Positions 1 through 7,664 of a DNA stretch of 28,816 nucleotides are shown in pieces. The notes below the pieces were generated by a model, which was not told the DNA's origin, did not search any database, and worked only from the letters and a program-made list of their open reading frames with translations. Each line of letters begins with the position of its first letter. Positions within the stretch are counted from its first letter, which is position 1. Source of the stretch: Firm-08 sp045541535 (lineage in GTDB: Bacteria; Bacillota; Clostridia; Oscillospirales; QAKW01); contig JAZQJG010000035.1 in assembly GCA_045541535.1 (NCBI GenBank), positions 1 through 28,816 of the forward strand, written 5' to 3'. Position numbers and translations under genes: made by a program.

Positions 1-312
1 GCCGAAAGATACGCGGAAGTATCTGGAATGTTCAAAAGTTTACCGGAAAATCAATTCAAGCTCATTGAGCCGCAGATCAAGGACGAAGCATTTTTGAAAA
101 TCTCCCTTGAGGATATGCGGGAGGCCATTAACTCCGGCGGCTACACTGACAGCTACAAAAACGGCGCTGAACAGAACGGCGAAAAGGTCAGCGCTCTTTT
201 GCAAGCGTACAACCAGACAGAAAAACGCTATGCCGACCTGATAGAAAAACTTTTTGCAAAGCTGCCCGCAAAGAGCGGGCCGGGGAAACTGGACAGCTTC
301 CTCAACGACTAA
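1..312 (+). CDS. terS: Terminase small subunit, 5'-truncated copy
   Basis: The reading frame is open from base 1 and lacks its first 10 codons. The complete version is at 27905-28246. The protein is short (103 residues here), charged and helical, with no enzymatic motif. It ends 12 bp before a clear large terminase, so its role as the DNA-recognition subunit of the packaging motor rests mainly on position and size. It resembles P27-type small terminases. Compared with the copy at the other end of the window, the only amino acid change I see is one Lys to Gln; the other differences are synonymous. Confidence 0.75.
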   Translation, partial: AERYAEVSGMFKSLPENQFKLIEPQIKDEAFLKISLEDMREAINSGGYTDSYKNGAEQNGEKVSALLQAYNQTEKRYADLIEKLFAKLPAKSGPGKLDSFLND

Positions 313-324
313 GCCGGGGCGGCA

Positions 325-1974
325 ATGGAAAATTATATCTTCGCATACTACCAGCAAATTCAGGACGGGACGGTTATCGTTGGCCGCTGGATCAGGCTGG
401 TTTTTGAATACCTGATAAAAGGGCTTGAAAATAAAGATTTTTTCTTCGACCAGAAAAAGGCCAACAAAGCTATCAAGTTTATTGAAAATTTCTGTCATCA
501 CAGCGAAGGCCGCAACGACCTTCTGAAACTTGAGCTATGGCAAAAGGCCATTGTTTCCGCCATTTTTGGCATTGTGGACGAAAACGGCGTCAGACAATTC
601 CGCGAAATCCTGATAATCGTTGCCCGCAAGCAGGGAAAAAGCCTTTTAGCCGCCGGAATTGCAAATTATTGCCTTTACGCAGATGGAGAGTATGGCGCGA
701 GGATTTTTTGCGTAGCTCCCAAGCTCGACCAAGCTGATATCATTTACTCCGCGATCTGGCAGACAATAGCCTCCGAGCCTGAGCTGGCCGAAATGACCAA
801 ACGTCGAAAGTCTGATTATTACGTTGAGGCCACCAACTCCACCGTCAAGAAAATAGCCTTCAATGCCAAAAAATCAGACGGCTTTAACCCTTCACTTGCC
901 GTTTGCGATGAAATCGCCGCATGGCCCGGCGATCAGGGCATAAAGCAATATGAGGTTATGACCTCCGCATTGGGCGCGAGGAAGCAGCCCTTGATACTGG
1001 CCATATCCACCGCCGGTTATATCTCAGAAGGCATTTATGACGAACTGACAAAGCGGGCCACCCGTTTTCTTTTGGGTGACAGCAAGGAAAGGCGGCTTTT
1101 GCCTTTTTTGTACATGATCGACGACCCGGCAAAGTGGAACGACATAAACGAGCTGAGGAAATCAAACCCCAACATGGGCGTGTCCGTCTCTGTCTCTCAC
1201 TTGCTGGAGGAAATAGCCATAGCAGAGGGCAGCTTCACAAAGAAAGCTGAATTTCTCTGCAAATACTGCAACATCAAACAAAACTCCGCGCTGGCGTGGC
1301 TTTCCGCACAGACCGTGGAAAAGGCCAGCGGCCCGGCGCTCAATCTTGAGGACTTCAAAAGTCATTATTGCGTGGGCGGTATTGACCTTTCACAGACCCG
1401 CGACCTGACGGCCTGCCTTGTGATAATCGAAAAGGCCGGGGAGCTTTATGTGTTTGCAAAATTCTTCCTCCCGGCTGAAAAAATCGAAGAAGCCACAGAG
1501 CGGGACGGCCTACCCTACGCAAAGTACATTGAGCGTGGGCTATTGCAGGCCAGCGGCGAAAACTACGTTGATTACCATGACTGTTACAACTGGTTTACTG
1601 AGCTTGTACAGAGGTATGAAATCCTCCCCTTGCAAGTTGGCTATGACCGGTATTCAGCTCAATACCTTGTGCAAGACATGAAACAATACGGATTCCACAT
1701 GGACGACGTATATCAAGGGGATAACCTCTGGCCGGTCATTCAGGAAACGGCGGGTCTGCTGGAGGACGGCAAAATCCACATAGGGGACAACGACCTTCTG
1801 AAAGTGCATCTGCTGAACAGCGCCATAAAAATGAACACCGAGCGGGGGCGCGGCCGCCTTGTAAAAATCAACCCCGTTGACCACATAGACGGCACGGCGG
1901 CCTTGCTGGACGCCATGACTGTGCGGCAAAAATGGGCCGCAGATATTGGCGAGCAACTCAAAAATGTGAGGTGA
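325..1974 (+). CDS. terL: Terminase large subunit (packaging ATPase/nuclease)
   Basis: 549 residues, normal for the HK97-like Terminase_1 family. The N-terminal ATPase has a Walker A motif ARKQGKS (residues 100-106) and a Walker B motif LAVCDE with catalytic Glu196. The C-terminal RNase H-like nuclease shows the expected acidic residues: Asp354 in GGIDLSQ, Asp441 in VGYDRYSA and Asp522 in VDHIDGTAALLDAM. It pumps DNA into the prohead and cuts it to length. It follows terS by 12 bp and precedes the portal by 6 bp. An HNH nuclease gene lies just before terS, the arrangement seen in cos-type phages where HNH and TerL act together in cleavage. Confidence 0.95.
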   Translation: MENYIFAYYQQIQDGTVIVGRWIRLVFEYLIKGLENKDFFFDQKKANKAIKFIENFCHHSEGRNDLLKLELWQKAIVSAIFGIVDENGVRQFREILIIVARKQGKSLLAAGIANYCLYADGEYGARIFCVAPKLDQADIIYSAIWQTIASEPELAEMTKRRKSDYYVEATNSTVKKIAFNAKKSDGFNPSLAVCDEIAAWPGDQGIKQYEVMTSALGARKQPLILAISTAGYISEGIYDELTKRATRFLLGDSKERRLLPFLYMIDDPAKWNDINELRKSNPNMGVSVSVSHLLEEIAIAEGSFTKKAEFLCKYCNIKQNSALAWLSAQTVEKASGPALNLEDFKSHYCVGGIDLSQTRDLTACLVIIEKAGELYVFAKFFLPAEKIEEATERDGLPYAKYIERGLLQASGENYVDYHDCYNWFTELVQRYEILPLQVGYDRYSAQYLVQDMKQYGFHMDDVYQGDNLWPVIQETAGLLEDGKIHIGDNDLLKVHLLNSAIKMNTERGRGRLVKINPVDHIDGTAALLDAMTVRQKWAADIGEQLKNVR

Positions 1975-1980
1975 AACAAA

Positions 1981-3162
1981 ATGGGCCTTTTTGAACGAGT
2001 ATTCAGACCCCAAAAAGCAAAAGAATCCGAGAAAGCTTTGCGCGAGGCGCAAGGCTTTTTTACTGCCCTGACGGCATACCGCCCGGCCTTTACATCATGG
2101 GACGGGGCTATATACGAGCACGATCTTGTGCGCTCTGCTATCGACGCAAGAGCGCGGCATATTTCAAAGCTTAAAGTGGAGCTTGTGGGCTCTGCAAATC
2201 CCAAGCTGCAAACCAAACTGAAAACCGGGCCGAACCAATGGCAGACGTGGAGCCAATTTCTATACCGGACAAGCACCATTTTGGACGCAACCAACACATG
2301 CATAATTGTACCGGTTTTTGACGATGACATGATAATCACCGGATACATTCCGGTATTGCCGCAAAAAACCGAAGTAATTGACTATTTGGGGGAACCGTGG
2401 CTGAAATTCCACTTTGCCCGCCGGAGAACCGGCGCGGTGGAAATGCGAAAAGCCGCGATCCTGACCAAGTTTCAGTATGAGAATGATTTTTTCGGCAGCT
2501 CCAACAAAGCCCTTGACGAAACCATGAAACTCATACATGTGCAAAATCAGGGCATTGAGGAAGCCGTAAAAAACAGCGCCACATACCGGTTTATGGCCCA
2601 AGTTTCCAACTTTTCCACCGCCGAGGATTTGGCCAAAGAACGGGGCCGCTTCACACAAAAAAACCTGAGCGCGGATGCAGAGGAAACCGGCGGCATTTTG
2701 CTATTCCCCAACACCTACACCAACATCAAGCAAATCGATCAGAAGGCTTACACCGTGGACGCCCAGCAGCGGGCGAATATCAACGAAAATGTTGACCGGT
2801 ATTTCGGCGTCAATGCCAAGGTCATGAACAACTCTGCAAACGCCGACGAGCTTGACGCTTTTTTCAACGGCGCAATCGAGCCCTTTTCAATCCAGTTTAC
2901 GGAGGCCATGACAAAAGCCATTTACTCCGAACAGGAAAGAAACCGGGGCAATGCCCTTATAGCAACGGCCAACCGCCTGCAGTATATGAGCGTATCAGCC
3001 CGCGTCAGCATGGCGCAACAACTGGGCGACCGGGGCGCAATCATGATTGACGAAATCAGAGAGCTTTTCAATTACCCGCCTCTGCCTAACGGCGAAGGCC
3101 AGAGAGCGCCCATCAGAGGCGAATATTACATGATCGGGGAGGAAACGACAAATGAGCAATAA
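1981..3162 (+). CDS. Portal protein, HK97 family
   Basis: 393 residues, usual size for HK97-type portals, which form the dodecameric ring at one capsid vertex through which DNA passes. The N-terminus (MGLFERVFRPQ) and the stretch DLVRSAIDARARHISKLKVEL are typical of the family. The position directly after terL and before the prohead protease is also typical. The last 11 bases overlap the start of the protease gene, suggesting coupled translation. Confidence 0.92.
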   Translation: MGLFERVFRPQKAKESEKALREAQGFFTALTAYRPAFTSWDGAIYEHDLVRSAIDARARHISKLKVELVGSANPKLQTKLKTGPNQWQTWSQFLYRTSTILDATNTCIIVPVFDDDMIITGYIPVLPQKTEVIDYLGEPWLKFHFARRRTGAVEMRKAAILTKFQYENDFFGSSNKALDETMKLIHVQNQGIEEAVKNSATYRFMAQVSNFSTAEDLAKERGRFTQKNLSADAEETGGILLFPNTYTNIKQIDQKAYTVDAQQRANINENVDRYFGVNAKVMNNSANADELDAFFNGAIEPFSIQFTEAMTKAIYSEQERNRGNALIATANRLQYMSVSARVSMAQQLGDRGAIMIDEIRELFNYPPLPNGEGQRAPIRGEYYMIGEETTNEQ

Positions 3163-3784
3163 AATCAGGCGTGATTTTGCCTGCGAAATGCGGGCGGCAC
3201 AGGACGCAGAACGGGGCAGCTACATTGAAGGCAGCCCCATTGTATACGGCGTTTATGCCGACATCGGGGGCATGTATCAGGAAATCATAGAGCCGGGGGC
3301 ACTGGACAAAACCGACCTCCGGGACGTGCGTTTTCTGGTAAACCACAATCTGAGCATGATCCCGCTTGCCCGTTCCCGGCGTAATAACCCAAACAGCACT
3401 ATGCAGCTAATTACCCATGAAAAGGGCCTTGATATCCGCGCTGAGCTTGACACCGAGCGCAACGCAACGGCCCGCGAACTATATTCAGCGGTTGAGAGAA
3501 AAGACATCGCAGGCATGTCTTTTCTCTTTTTTGTAGGAGATGAAGTGTGGGAAAACCTCGGAAGCGACTACCCCACACGGCGTATCAAATCCTTTGAGCG
3601 GGTGCTTGAAGTTTCAGCAGTAACCGACCCCGCCTACAGTCAGACGAGCATTGAGGCCCGGAACAGGGATGCAAAGGCGCTGGAGAGTGCCCGCGCCGCG
3701 CTGGAGAGCGCGAGAGCCAAAGCAGACCGGGAACAGCTCAAAACACACATGAATGAAATTATCAAAAAAATCGGAGGAAAGTAA
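3152..3784 (+). CDS. Prohead protease, HK97 (U35) family
   Basis: 210 residues. The family signatures are visible: catalytic His65 in FLVNHN, catalytic Ser123 in AGMSFLF, and EVSAVTDPAYSQT downstream. It processes the capsid N-terminal delta domain and itself during head maturation. The start overlaps the portal gene by 11 bp. A perfect 13-bp inverted repeat followed by T residues lies over the codons around Ser123 (separate entry). The C-terminal 45 residues are charged and helical (ALESARAALESARAK), like a scaffold or targeting tail. Confidence 0.92.
   Translation: MSNKIRRDFACEMRAAQDAERGSYIEGSPIVYGVYADIGGMYQEIIEPGALDKTDLRDVRFLVNHNLSMIPLARSRRNNPNSTMQLITHEKGLDIRAELDTERNATARELYSAVERKDIAGMSFLFFVGDEVWENLGSDYPTRRIKSFERVLEVSAVTDPAYSQTSIEARNRDAKALESARAALESARAKADREQLKTHMNEIIKKIGGK
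3495..3532 (+). terminator. Terminator-like hairpin inside the protease gene
   Basis: Arms 3495-3507 and 3515-3527 are perfectly complementary (13 bp, 7-base loop) and run into TTTTTT at 3527-3532. This has the form of an intrinsic terminator, but the stem is AT-rich and lies over conserved codons (RKDIAGMSFLF), so it may be an accident of coding. Confidence 0.35.
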
Positions 3785-3787
3785 AAA

Positions 3788-4936
3788 ATGACTTTTGAAC
3801 AAATCAAGAACATGGACATTCAGGAAGTCCGCGTTCGTGTTGAGGAAATCGCCGGTGAAATGCGCGGCGACAGCGCCGACATTGAGGCCCTTAACACCGA
3901 ACTGGAAGCCCTTGAAGCCCGTCACAACGAGCTCAAAAAGGCCGCAGAGGGCCGCGCCGCCGCCGTCAAGGCGGTCGTAAGCATGAGCGGCACCCCCGTG
4001 GCACAGCCCAGCACCACCCCCACCAACGCAGAAATCCGCAACAGCGCCGCCTACATTGAGGCGTATGCAAACTACATCAAGACCGGCAAGGCCGGAGAGT
4101 GCCGCGCCCTGCTGACCGAAAACGGAGAGGGCGGCACTGTCCCCATCCCTGAGTTTATCGAGGAACGCATCCGCACCGCATGGGACAGGGAGGAGATCCT
4201 CCGCCGCGTCAGCAAGAGCTATTACAGGGGTAACCTGAAAATCGGCTTTGAGATCACCGGCGACGATGCCCATGTTCACCTTGAGGGTGACATGGAAAAT
4301 CTTCCCCCCGAGGAAGAACTTACTCTTGGCATTATAAACCTTGTGCCCCAGACCATCAAGAAGTGGATCACCGTTTCCGATGAGGTCATGGACATGGCGG
4401 CCCGCGAATTCCTTGAGTACATCTACGACGAGCTGGCATACAAGATCGCAAAGAAGGCCGCCGATAATCTGGTACAGCTCATCGCCACCCGTGGCACTTC
4501 CAGCACCGCCACCAGCGTAGGCGTTGCCGAAGTGACCGTCGGCCTTGCGGCAAACACCATCATTGCCGCAGAAGCCCTGCTCAGTGATGAGGCGTTTAAC
4601 AACGTGGTCATCATGAACAAGCAGACTTGGGCCGCCTTCAAGTCTATCACTACCGGGGACGGCTACCTTCTGGCAGACCCCTTTGACGGCCTTGAGGTGC
4701 TTTTCAATGACACCCTGCCCGTCTACAGCGCCGCCACCGCCGGACAGGTCTACGCCATTGTGGGCAGCCTTGAAACCGGTGCCCGCATCAACTACCCCGC
4801 CGGTGAGGAAATCAAGTTTGTCTTTGACGAAACTTCCCTTGCGGAAAAAGACCTTGTCAAGATCGTTGGCCGCCGTCTGGCCGCAATGGACATTGTGGCC
4901 CCCGGCCGCTTTGTCAACGTGAAAAAGCCCGCATGA
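3788..4936 (+). CDS. Major capsid protein, HK97 family
   Basis: 382 residues. About residues 1-65 form a charged coiled-coil delta domain (repeated E/A/L pattern) that acts as internal scaffold and is removed by the protease encoded 3 bp upstream. A linker follows, then the HK97-fold shell domain, with features such as PIPEFIEERIRTAWDREEI and a long acidic E-loop-like stretch. The gene is GC-rich with strong codon bias, as expected for the most abundant phage protein. Its stop overlaps the next start by 4 bp (ATGA). Confidence 0.94.
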   Translation: MTFEQIKNMDIQEVRVRVEEIAGEMRGDSADIEALNTELEALEARHNELKKAAEGRAAAVKAVVSMSGTPVAQPSTTPTNAEIRNSAAYIEAYANYIKTGKAGECRALLTENGEGGTVPIPEFIEERIRTAWDREEILRRVSKSYYRGNLKIGFEITGDDAHVHLEGDMENLPPEEELTLGIINLVPQTIKKWITVSDEVMDMAAREFLEYIYDELAYKIAKKAADNLVQLIATRGTSSTATSVGVAEVTVGLAANTIIAAEALLSDEAFNNVVIMNKQTWAAFKSITTGDGYLLADPFDGLEVLFNDTLPVYSAATAGQVYAIVGSLETGARINYPAGEEIKFVFDETSLAEKDLVKIVGRRLAAMDIVAPGRFVNVKKPA

Positions 4937-5202
4937 TCGTAAAGCTCACCAGAGCTGCACGAATCCCTCATGAAGCCGGTGAGATCGTCAAGGTCTCACC
5001 GGACTTTGCAAATATTCTTTTCTCTCAGGGTGCAGCGGTCGAAATGACGGACGGAGAAAAGGATAAGCCCACCGGCGATACAGAGGACACCGCCACCACC
5101 GGCGATACAGAGGACACCGCCGCCACCGGCGATACTGAGGACACCGCCACCACCGGCGATGTTCCCGCGCCCAAAGCCACAAAGACCAAAAAGAAAGAGT
5201 GA
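4933..5202 (+). CDS. Small head-region protein with acidic tandem repeats
   Basis: 89 residues. The first ~40 (MIVKLTRAARIPHEAGEIVK) resemble short head-region proteins found after the capsid gene in many Firmicutes siphoviruses; I cannot name the family. The rest is low complexity: three 9-residue units of the form GDTEDTA(T/A)T, then a basic tail KATKTKKKE. It overlaps the capsid stop by 4 bp and sits before the connector, so a head decoration or neck-associated role is possible, but that is inference from position. Confidence 0.75.
   Translation: MIVKLTRAARIPHEAGEIVKVSPDFANILFSQGAAVEMTDGEKDKPTGDTEDTATTGDTEDTAATGDTEDTATTGDVPAPKATKTKKKE
5074..5154 (+). repeat. Three 27-bp in-frame tandem repeats
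   Basis: Units at 5074-5100, 5101-5127 and 5128-5154 differ by single bases and each encode nine residues (GDTEDTA-T/A-T). A partial fourth unit (GGCGAT) follows. Unit length is a multiple of three, so copy number can change without breaking the gene. Confidence 0.9.
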
Positions 5203-5207
5203 TAACA

Positions 5208-5480
5208 ATGCTTGAGGCAGTCAAAACGGCCCTAAGAATAAAGACAGACGCATACAATGACCAGCTCAACACCCTCATATCAGCGGCACAAACCGACCTG
5301 AAAATCGCCGGTGTTAAACTCCCTGCCGAGCTGGATGAGATATGCAAAACCGCAATAACCACATATTGCAAAATCCATTTCCCTCTTGAGCTTGGTGTTG
5401 ACTATGACCGCCTCAAGCGCTCCTATGATGAGCAAAAGGCACAGCTTAGCATGGCGGAGGGTTATACGTCATGGCAGTAA
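5208..5480 (+). CDS. Head-tail connector protein, gp6-like
   Basis: 90 residues from the ATG at 5208; a GTG at 5199 would add three residues and overlap the previous stop. I prefer the ATG because AAGAAAGAG lies at a normal distance upstream. The small all-helical protein (LEAVKTALRIKTDAYNDQLNTLI) matches the HK97 gp6 / Phage_connect_1 type that stacks under the portal. The final 10 bp overlap the head-closure gene. Confidence 0.82.
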   Translation: MLEAVKTALRIKTDAYNDQLNTLISAAQTDLKIAGVKLPAELDEICKTAITTYCKIHFPLELGVDYDRLKRSYDEQKAQLSMAEGYTSWQ

Positions 5481-5788
5481 AAAGGGACGTGGAATTAACC
5501 CTGATAAGCACCAACGAGACGCAGAACAAGTATGGCGTGTTCGTTTCAGCCCCGACCGAGCGGGAAGTGTTCGCCCGCGTTGAGAGCGTATCACAGGCCG
5601 AATTTTTTGAAGGCGGGCGCTCTGGTTTGAATCCTGAATACAAGTTTATTGTATTCGACGGAGATTATAACGAGGAAACGGTTTGCAAATTCGCAGGGGC
5701 GCAGTTTGCAATCTACAGGACTTACCGTATAGGCGATTATATCGAGCTATACGCGCAGCGAAAAGGCGGCACAAATGGCAAGGCTTAA
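5471..5788 (+). CDS. Head closure / head-tail adaptor protein
   Basis: 105 residues, beta-rich, resembling the SPP1 gp16-type head closure proteins common in clostridial prophages. The stretch FARVESVSQAEFFEGGRSGL and the end YRTYRIGDYIELYAQRKGG are characteristic as I recall them. It overlaps the connector gene upstream and the gp10-like gene downstream, consistent with a translationally coupled neck module. Confidence 0.8.
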   Translation: MAVKRDVELTLISTNETQNKYGVFVSAPTEREVFARVESVSQAEFFEGGRSGLNPEYKFIVFDGDYNEETVCKFAGAQFAIYRTYRIGDYIELYAQRKGGTNGKA

Positions 5789-6146
5789 AGTTGGAGTTGA
5801 GGGACTTGAGGCCGCAATAAAAGCGGCTCTTGATGAATATGCCATTGACGCGCAAAAAACCCTGAACGAAGTTGCCAAAGACCTAGGAAAACAAGCGAAA
5901 AATCTTCTCAGACAGACTTCCCCCAAAGACACCGGAGAATACGCCAAAAGCTGGAAAATCGACGTACAAGCCGGGCGGCTTGCAACAATGGTAACGGTAT
6001 ACAGCTCAAAGCCCCGCCTGCCTCACTTGCTGGAAAACGGCCACGCGCTCAGGCAAGGCGGGCGGGCACCTGCCATTGTCCACATTGCGCCGGTAGCCAA
6101 CAGCATCGAAGAAAAATTTGTGAAAGAACTGGAGGCCAGACTGTGA
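5775..6146 (+). CDS. HK97 gp10-like tail completion protein
   Basis: 123 residues. The pattern LRQTSPKDTGEYAKSWKI followed by a beta-rich half ending HLLENGHALRQGGRAPAIVHI is typical of the HK97-gp10_like family, which is involved in joining tails to heads. It overlaps the previous gene by 14 bp and the next by 4 bp. Confidence 0.85.
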   Translation: MARLKVGVEGLEAAIKAALDEYAIDAQKTLNEVAKDLGKQAKNLLRQTSPKDTGEYAKSWKIDVQAGRLATMVTVYSSKPRLPHLLENGHALRQGGRAPAIVHIAPVANSIEEKFVKELEARL

Positions 6147-6469
6147 ACGGAATTGACCTGAAAGAATTTATTTCCTCTTTCGGCCTGCCCTTTGCTTATT
6201 ATGAGTTTACAAATCAAACGGCAGTGCCCACGCCCTTTATCTGCTACTATCTGGCCGACAGCTCAGATTTTGCCGCCGACGGGATAAATTATAGCAAAAT
6301 CCGGCAGCTTGTAATTGAACTGTACACAGATCAAAAAGACTTTGAACTTGAGGCGGGTATTGAGGCCAAATTGACCGCCGCCGGTCTGTTCTACAGCCGC
6401 AACGAGGCCGCGATAGATTCCGAGCAAATGTATATGGTGACATTCACCAGCGAAATTTTATACAAGTGA
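6143..6469 (+). CDS. Tail terminator-like protein
   Basis: 108 residues from the ATG that overlaps the previous stop (GTGA context at 6143). Position between the gp10-like gene and the major tail protein is that of the tail terminator (lambda gpU / HK97 gp11-like), which caps the tail tube. Sequence such as YYEFTNQTAVPTPFICYYL and VTFTSEILYK agrees with the small alpha-beta proteins annotated at this position in related prophages. The assignment is mainly from gene order. Confidence 0.7.
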   Translation: MNGIDLKEFISSFGLPFAYYEFTNQTAVPTPFICYYLADSSDFAADGINYSKIRQLVIELYTDQKDFELEAGIEAKLTAAGLFYSRNEAAIDSEQMYMVTFTSEILYK

Positions 6470-6480
6470 GGTAAAAAAAT

Positions 6481-7065
6481 ATGCCTGAAAACAAAGTACA
6501 ATTCAATATTAAGAACGTCCACTATGCGGTGCAGACCGTGACCGGCGGCGCAGTAACGTATGCAACGCCCGTTCATGTCCCCGGCGCTGTTTCCCTCTCC
6601 CTTGACGCCGCCGGGGAAATCACCCCTTTCTATGCTGACGGCATTGTGTACTACAAGAGCGCCGCAAACAACGGCTATGAAGGCGATCTGGAAATGGCCC
6701 GTTTCCCTGATAAGATGCTCCAAGACATCTGGAAACAGGTGCTTGATAATTCAAAAGTGCTGATGGAAATGAGCAACGTGGAATTTGCAAACTTCGCCCT
6801 CCTGTTCCAGATCGACGGCGATATAGACGGGGAGTATTACCTCCTCTACAATTGCAGCGGCACCCGCCCCGGCATTGTGGCCAACACAAACACCGAAACG
6901 AAAGAGCCCCAGACCCAGACCAGCACCATCAGCGCCACGCCTCTGTCTGATAACCGGGTAATGGCCCGCACCACCAGCCAAACCCCCGCCGAAACCAAAC
7001 AGGGATGGTTTGAAAGCGTCTATGAGGGGACAGCCACCGCCGCAGAACCCGCCGCCGCAGAATAA
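6481..7065 (+). CDS. Major tail protein, phi13 family
   Basis: 194 residues. Polymerises to form the tail tube. The N-terminal part (KVQFNIKNVHYAVQTVTGG) and GYEGDLEMARFPDKMLQDIW, followed by FALLFQIDGDIDGEYYLLYNC, are typical of phi13-type siphovirus tube proteins. The C-terminus is Ala/Glu-rich. There is no sheath gene nearby, so the tail should be long and non-contractile. Confidence 0.9.
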   Translation: MPENKVQFNIKNVHYAVQTVTGGAVTYATPVHVPGAVSLSLDAAGEITPFYADGIVYYKSAANNGYEGDLEMARFPDKMLQDIWKQVLDNSKVLMEMSNVEFANFALLFQIDGDIDGEYYLLYNCSGTRPGIVANTNTETKEPQTQTSTISATPLSDNRVMARTTSQTPAETKQGWFESVYEGTATAAEPAAAE

Positions 7066-7082
7066 AAGGGAGATAAAAGCCG

Positions 7083-7466
7083 ATGGAAAAAACCGTACTT
7101 ATCGGCGGCAAAGAAGTGAGAATGAGGGCATCAGCCCTCATTCCCCGTCTGTACCGCTTCACCGTGGGCCGCGACATGATAGCGGACATGAGAACCCTAC
7201 AGAAAAGCTACCAGAAAATTCTTTCTCTACCCGCTGACGCAACAGAGGAAGAAAAACAGGACGCACAATTTACAGTGCTCGACCTGACTATTTTTGAAAA
7301 CGTGGCGTGGTGCATGGCAAAGCAGGCTGACACCAGCATACCCGAAACCCCTGATGCATGGCTTGACAGCATCGAGGGGATTTTTAGCATTTATGAAGTG
7401 CTGCCCGCAATCCTTGAATTGTGGCAGCTCTCTCTTGAAACCACAAGCAGCGCAAGAAAAAAGTAA
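7083..7466 (+). CDS. Tail assembly chaperone gpG
   Basis: 127 residues, lying between the major tail protein and the tape measure, where siphoviruses place the lambda gpG-type chaperone that guides tube assembly around the tape measure. Helical and acidic in its middle part (ADATEEEKQDAQF). The last codons before the TAA stop form A AAA AAG, a standard -1 slippery heptamer, so a fraction of ribosomes should continue into the gpT frame (next entry). Confidence 0.88.
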   Translation: MEKTVLIGGKEVRMRASALIPRLYRFTVGRDMIADMRTLQKSYQKILSLPADATEEEKQDAQFTVLDLTIFENVAWCMAKQADTSIPETPDAWLDSIEGIFSIYEVLPAILELWQLSLETTSSARKK

Positions 7467-7660
7467 GAGCGACAACGCGGGAGCACAATGGCGCCATCTT
7501 TATGTTAAGGTGTGCGGAGTTGGCGTTGTCGGATGAGGCGCTCCATAATATGACAATCGGCATGGTGTACGACATGTACACCGAAAAAGCAAACGACAAC
7601 GAAAAATATCCTTTTAAGGCGACACAGGAAGATATATATGCATTTTTTGGCAAGGGGTGA
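7083..7660 (+). CDS. gpGT-type tail chaperone made by -1 frameshift
   Basis: Slipping by -1 at A AAA AAG (7457-7463) lets translation bypass the TAA at 7464 and continue to the TGA at 7658-7660. The fusion would be about 192 residues: 127 from gpG plus 65 new ones starting VRATRENHNGAIF and including LSDEALHNMTIGMVYDMYTE and a YAFFGKG end. That tail has good codon content and looks like the gpT domains of other phages. It has no start codon of its own with a ribosome binding site, which fits synthesis by frameshift. The stop lies 4 bp before the tape measure start. Confidence 0.85.
7457..7531 (+). promoter_or_regulatory. Programmed -1 ribosomal frameshift element
   Basis: Slippery heptamer AAAAAAG at 7457-7463, then a 6-base spacer containing the gpG stop, then a perfect 9-bp stem between 7470-7478 (CGACAACGC) and 7523-7531. 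Inside it a 5-bp stem pairs 7483-7487 with 7511-7515. Heptamer, spacer length and downstream structure all match known -1 frameshift signals of phage tail chaperones. Confidence 0.82.
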
Positions 7661-7664
7661 GTAA

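Noticed and set aside
1740..2348. 202-codon - strand open frame across terL and portal
   Set aside because: Shadow of two well-supported genes.
5074..5154. Short tandem repeats as a CRISPR array
   Set aside because: Units are contiguous without spacers and are translated in frame.
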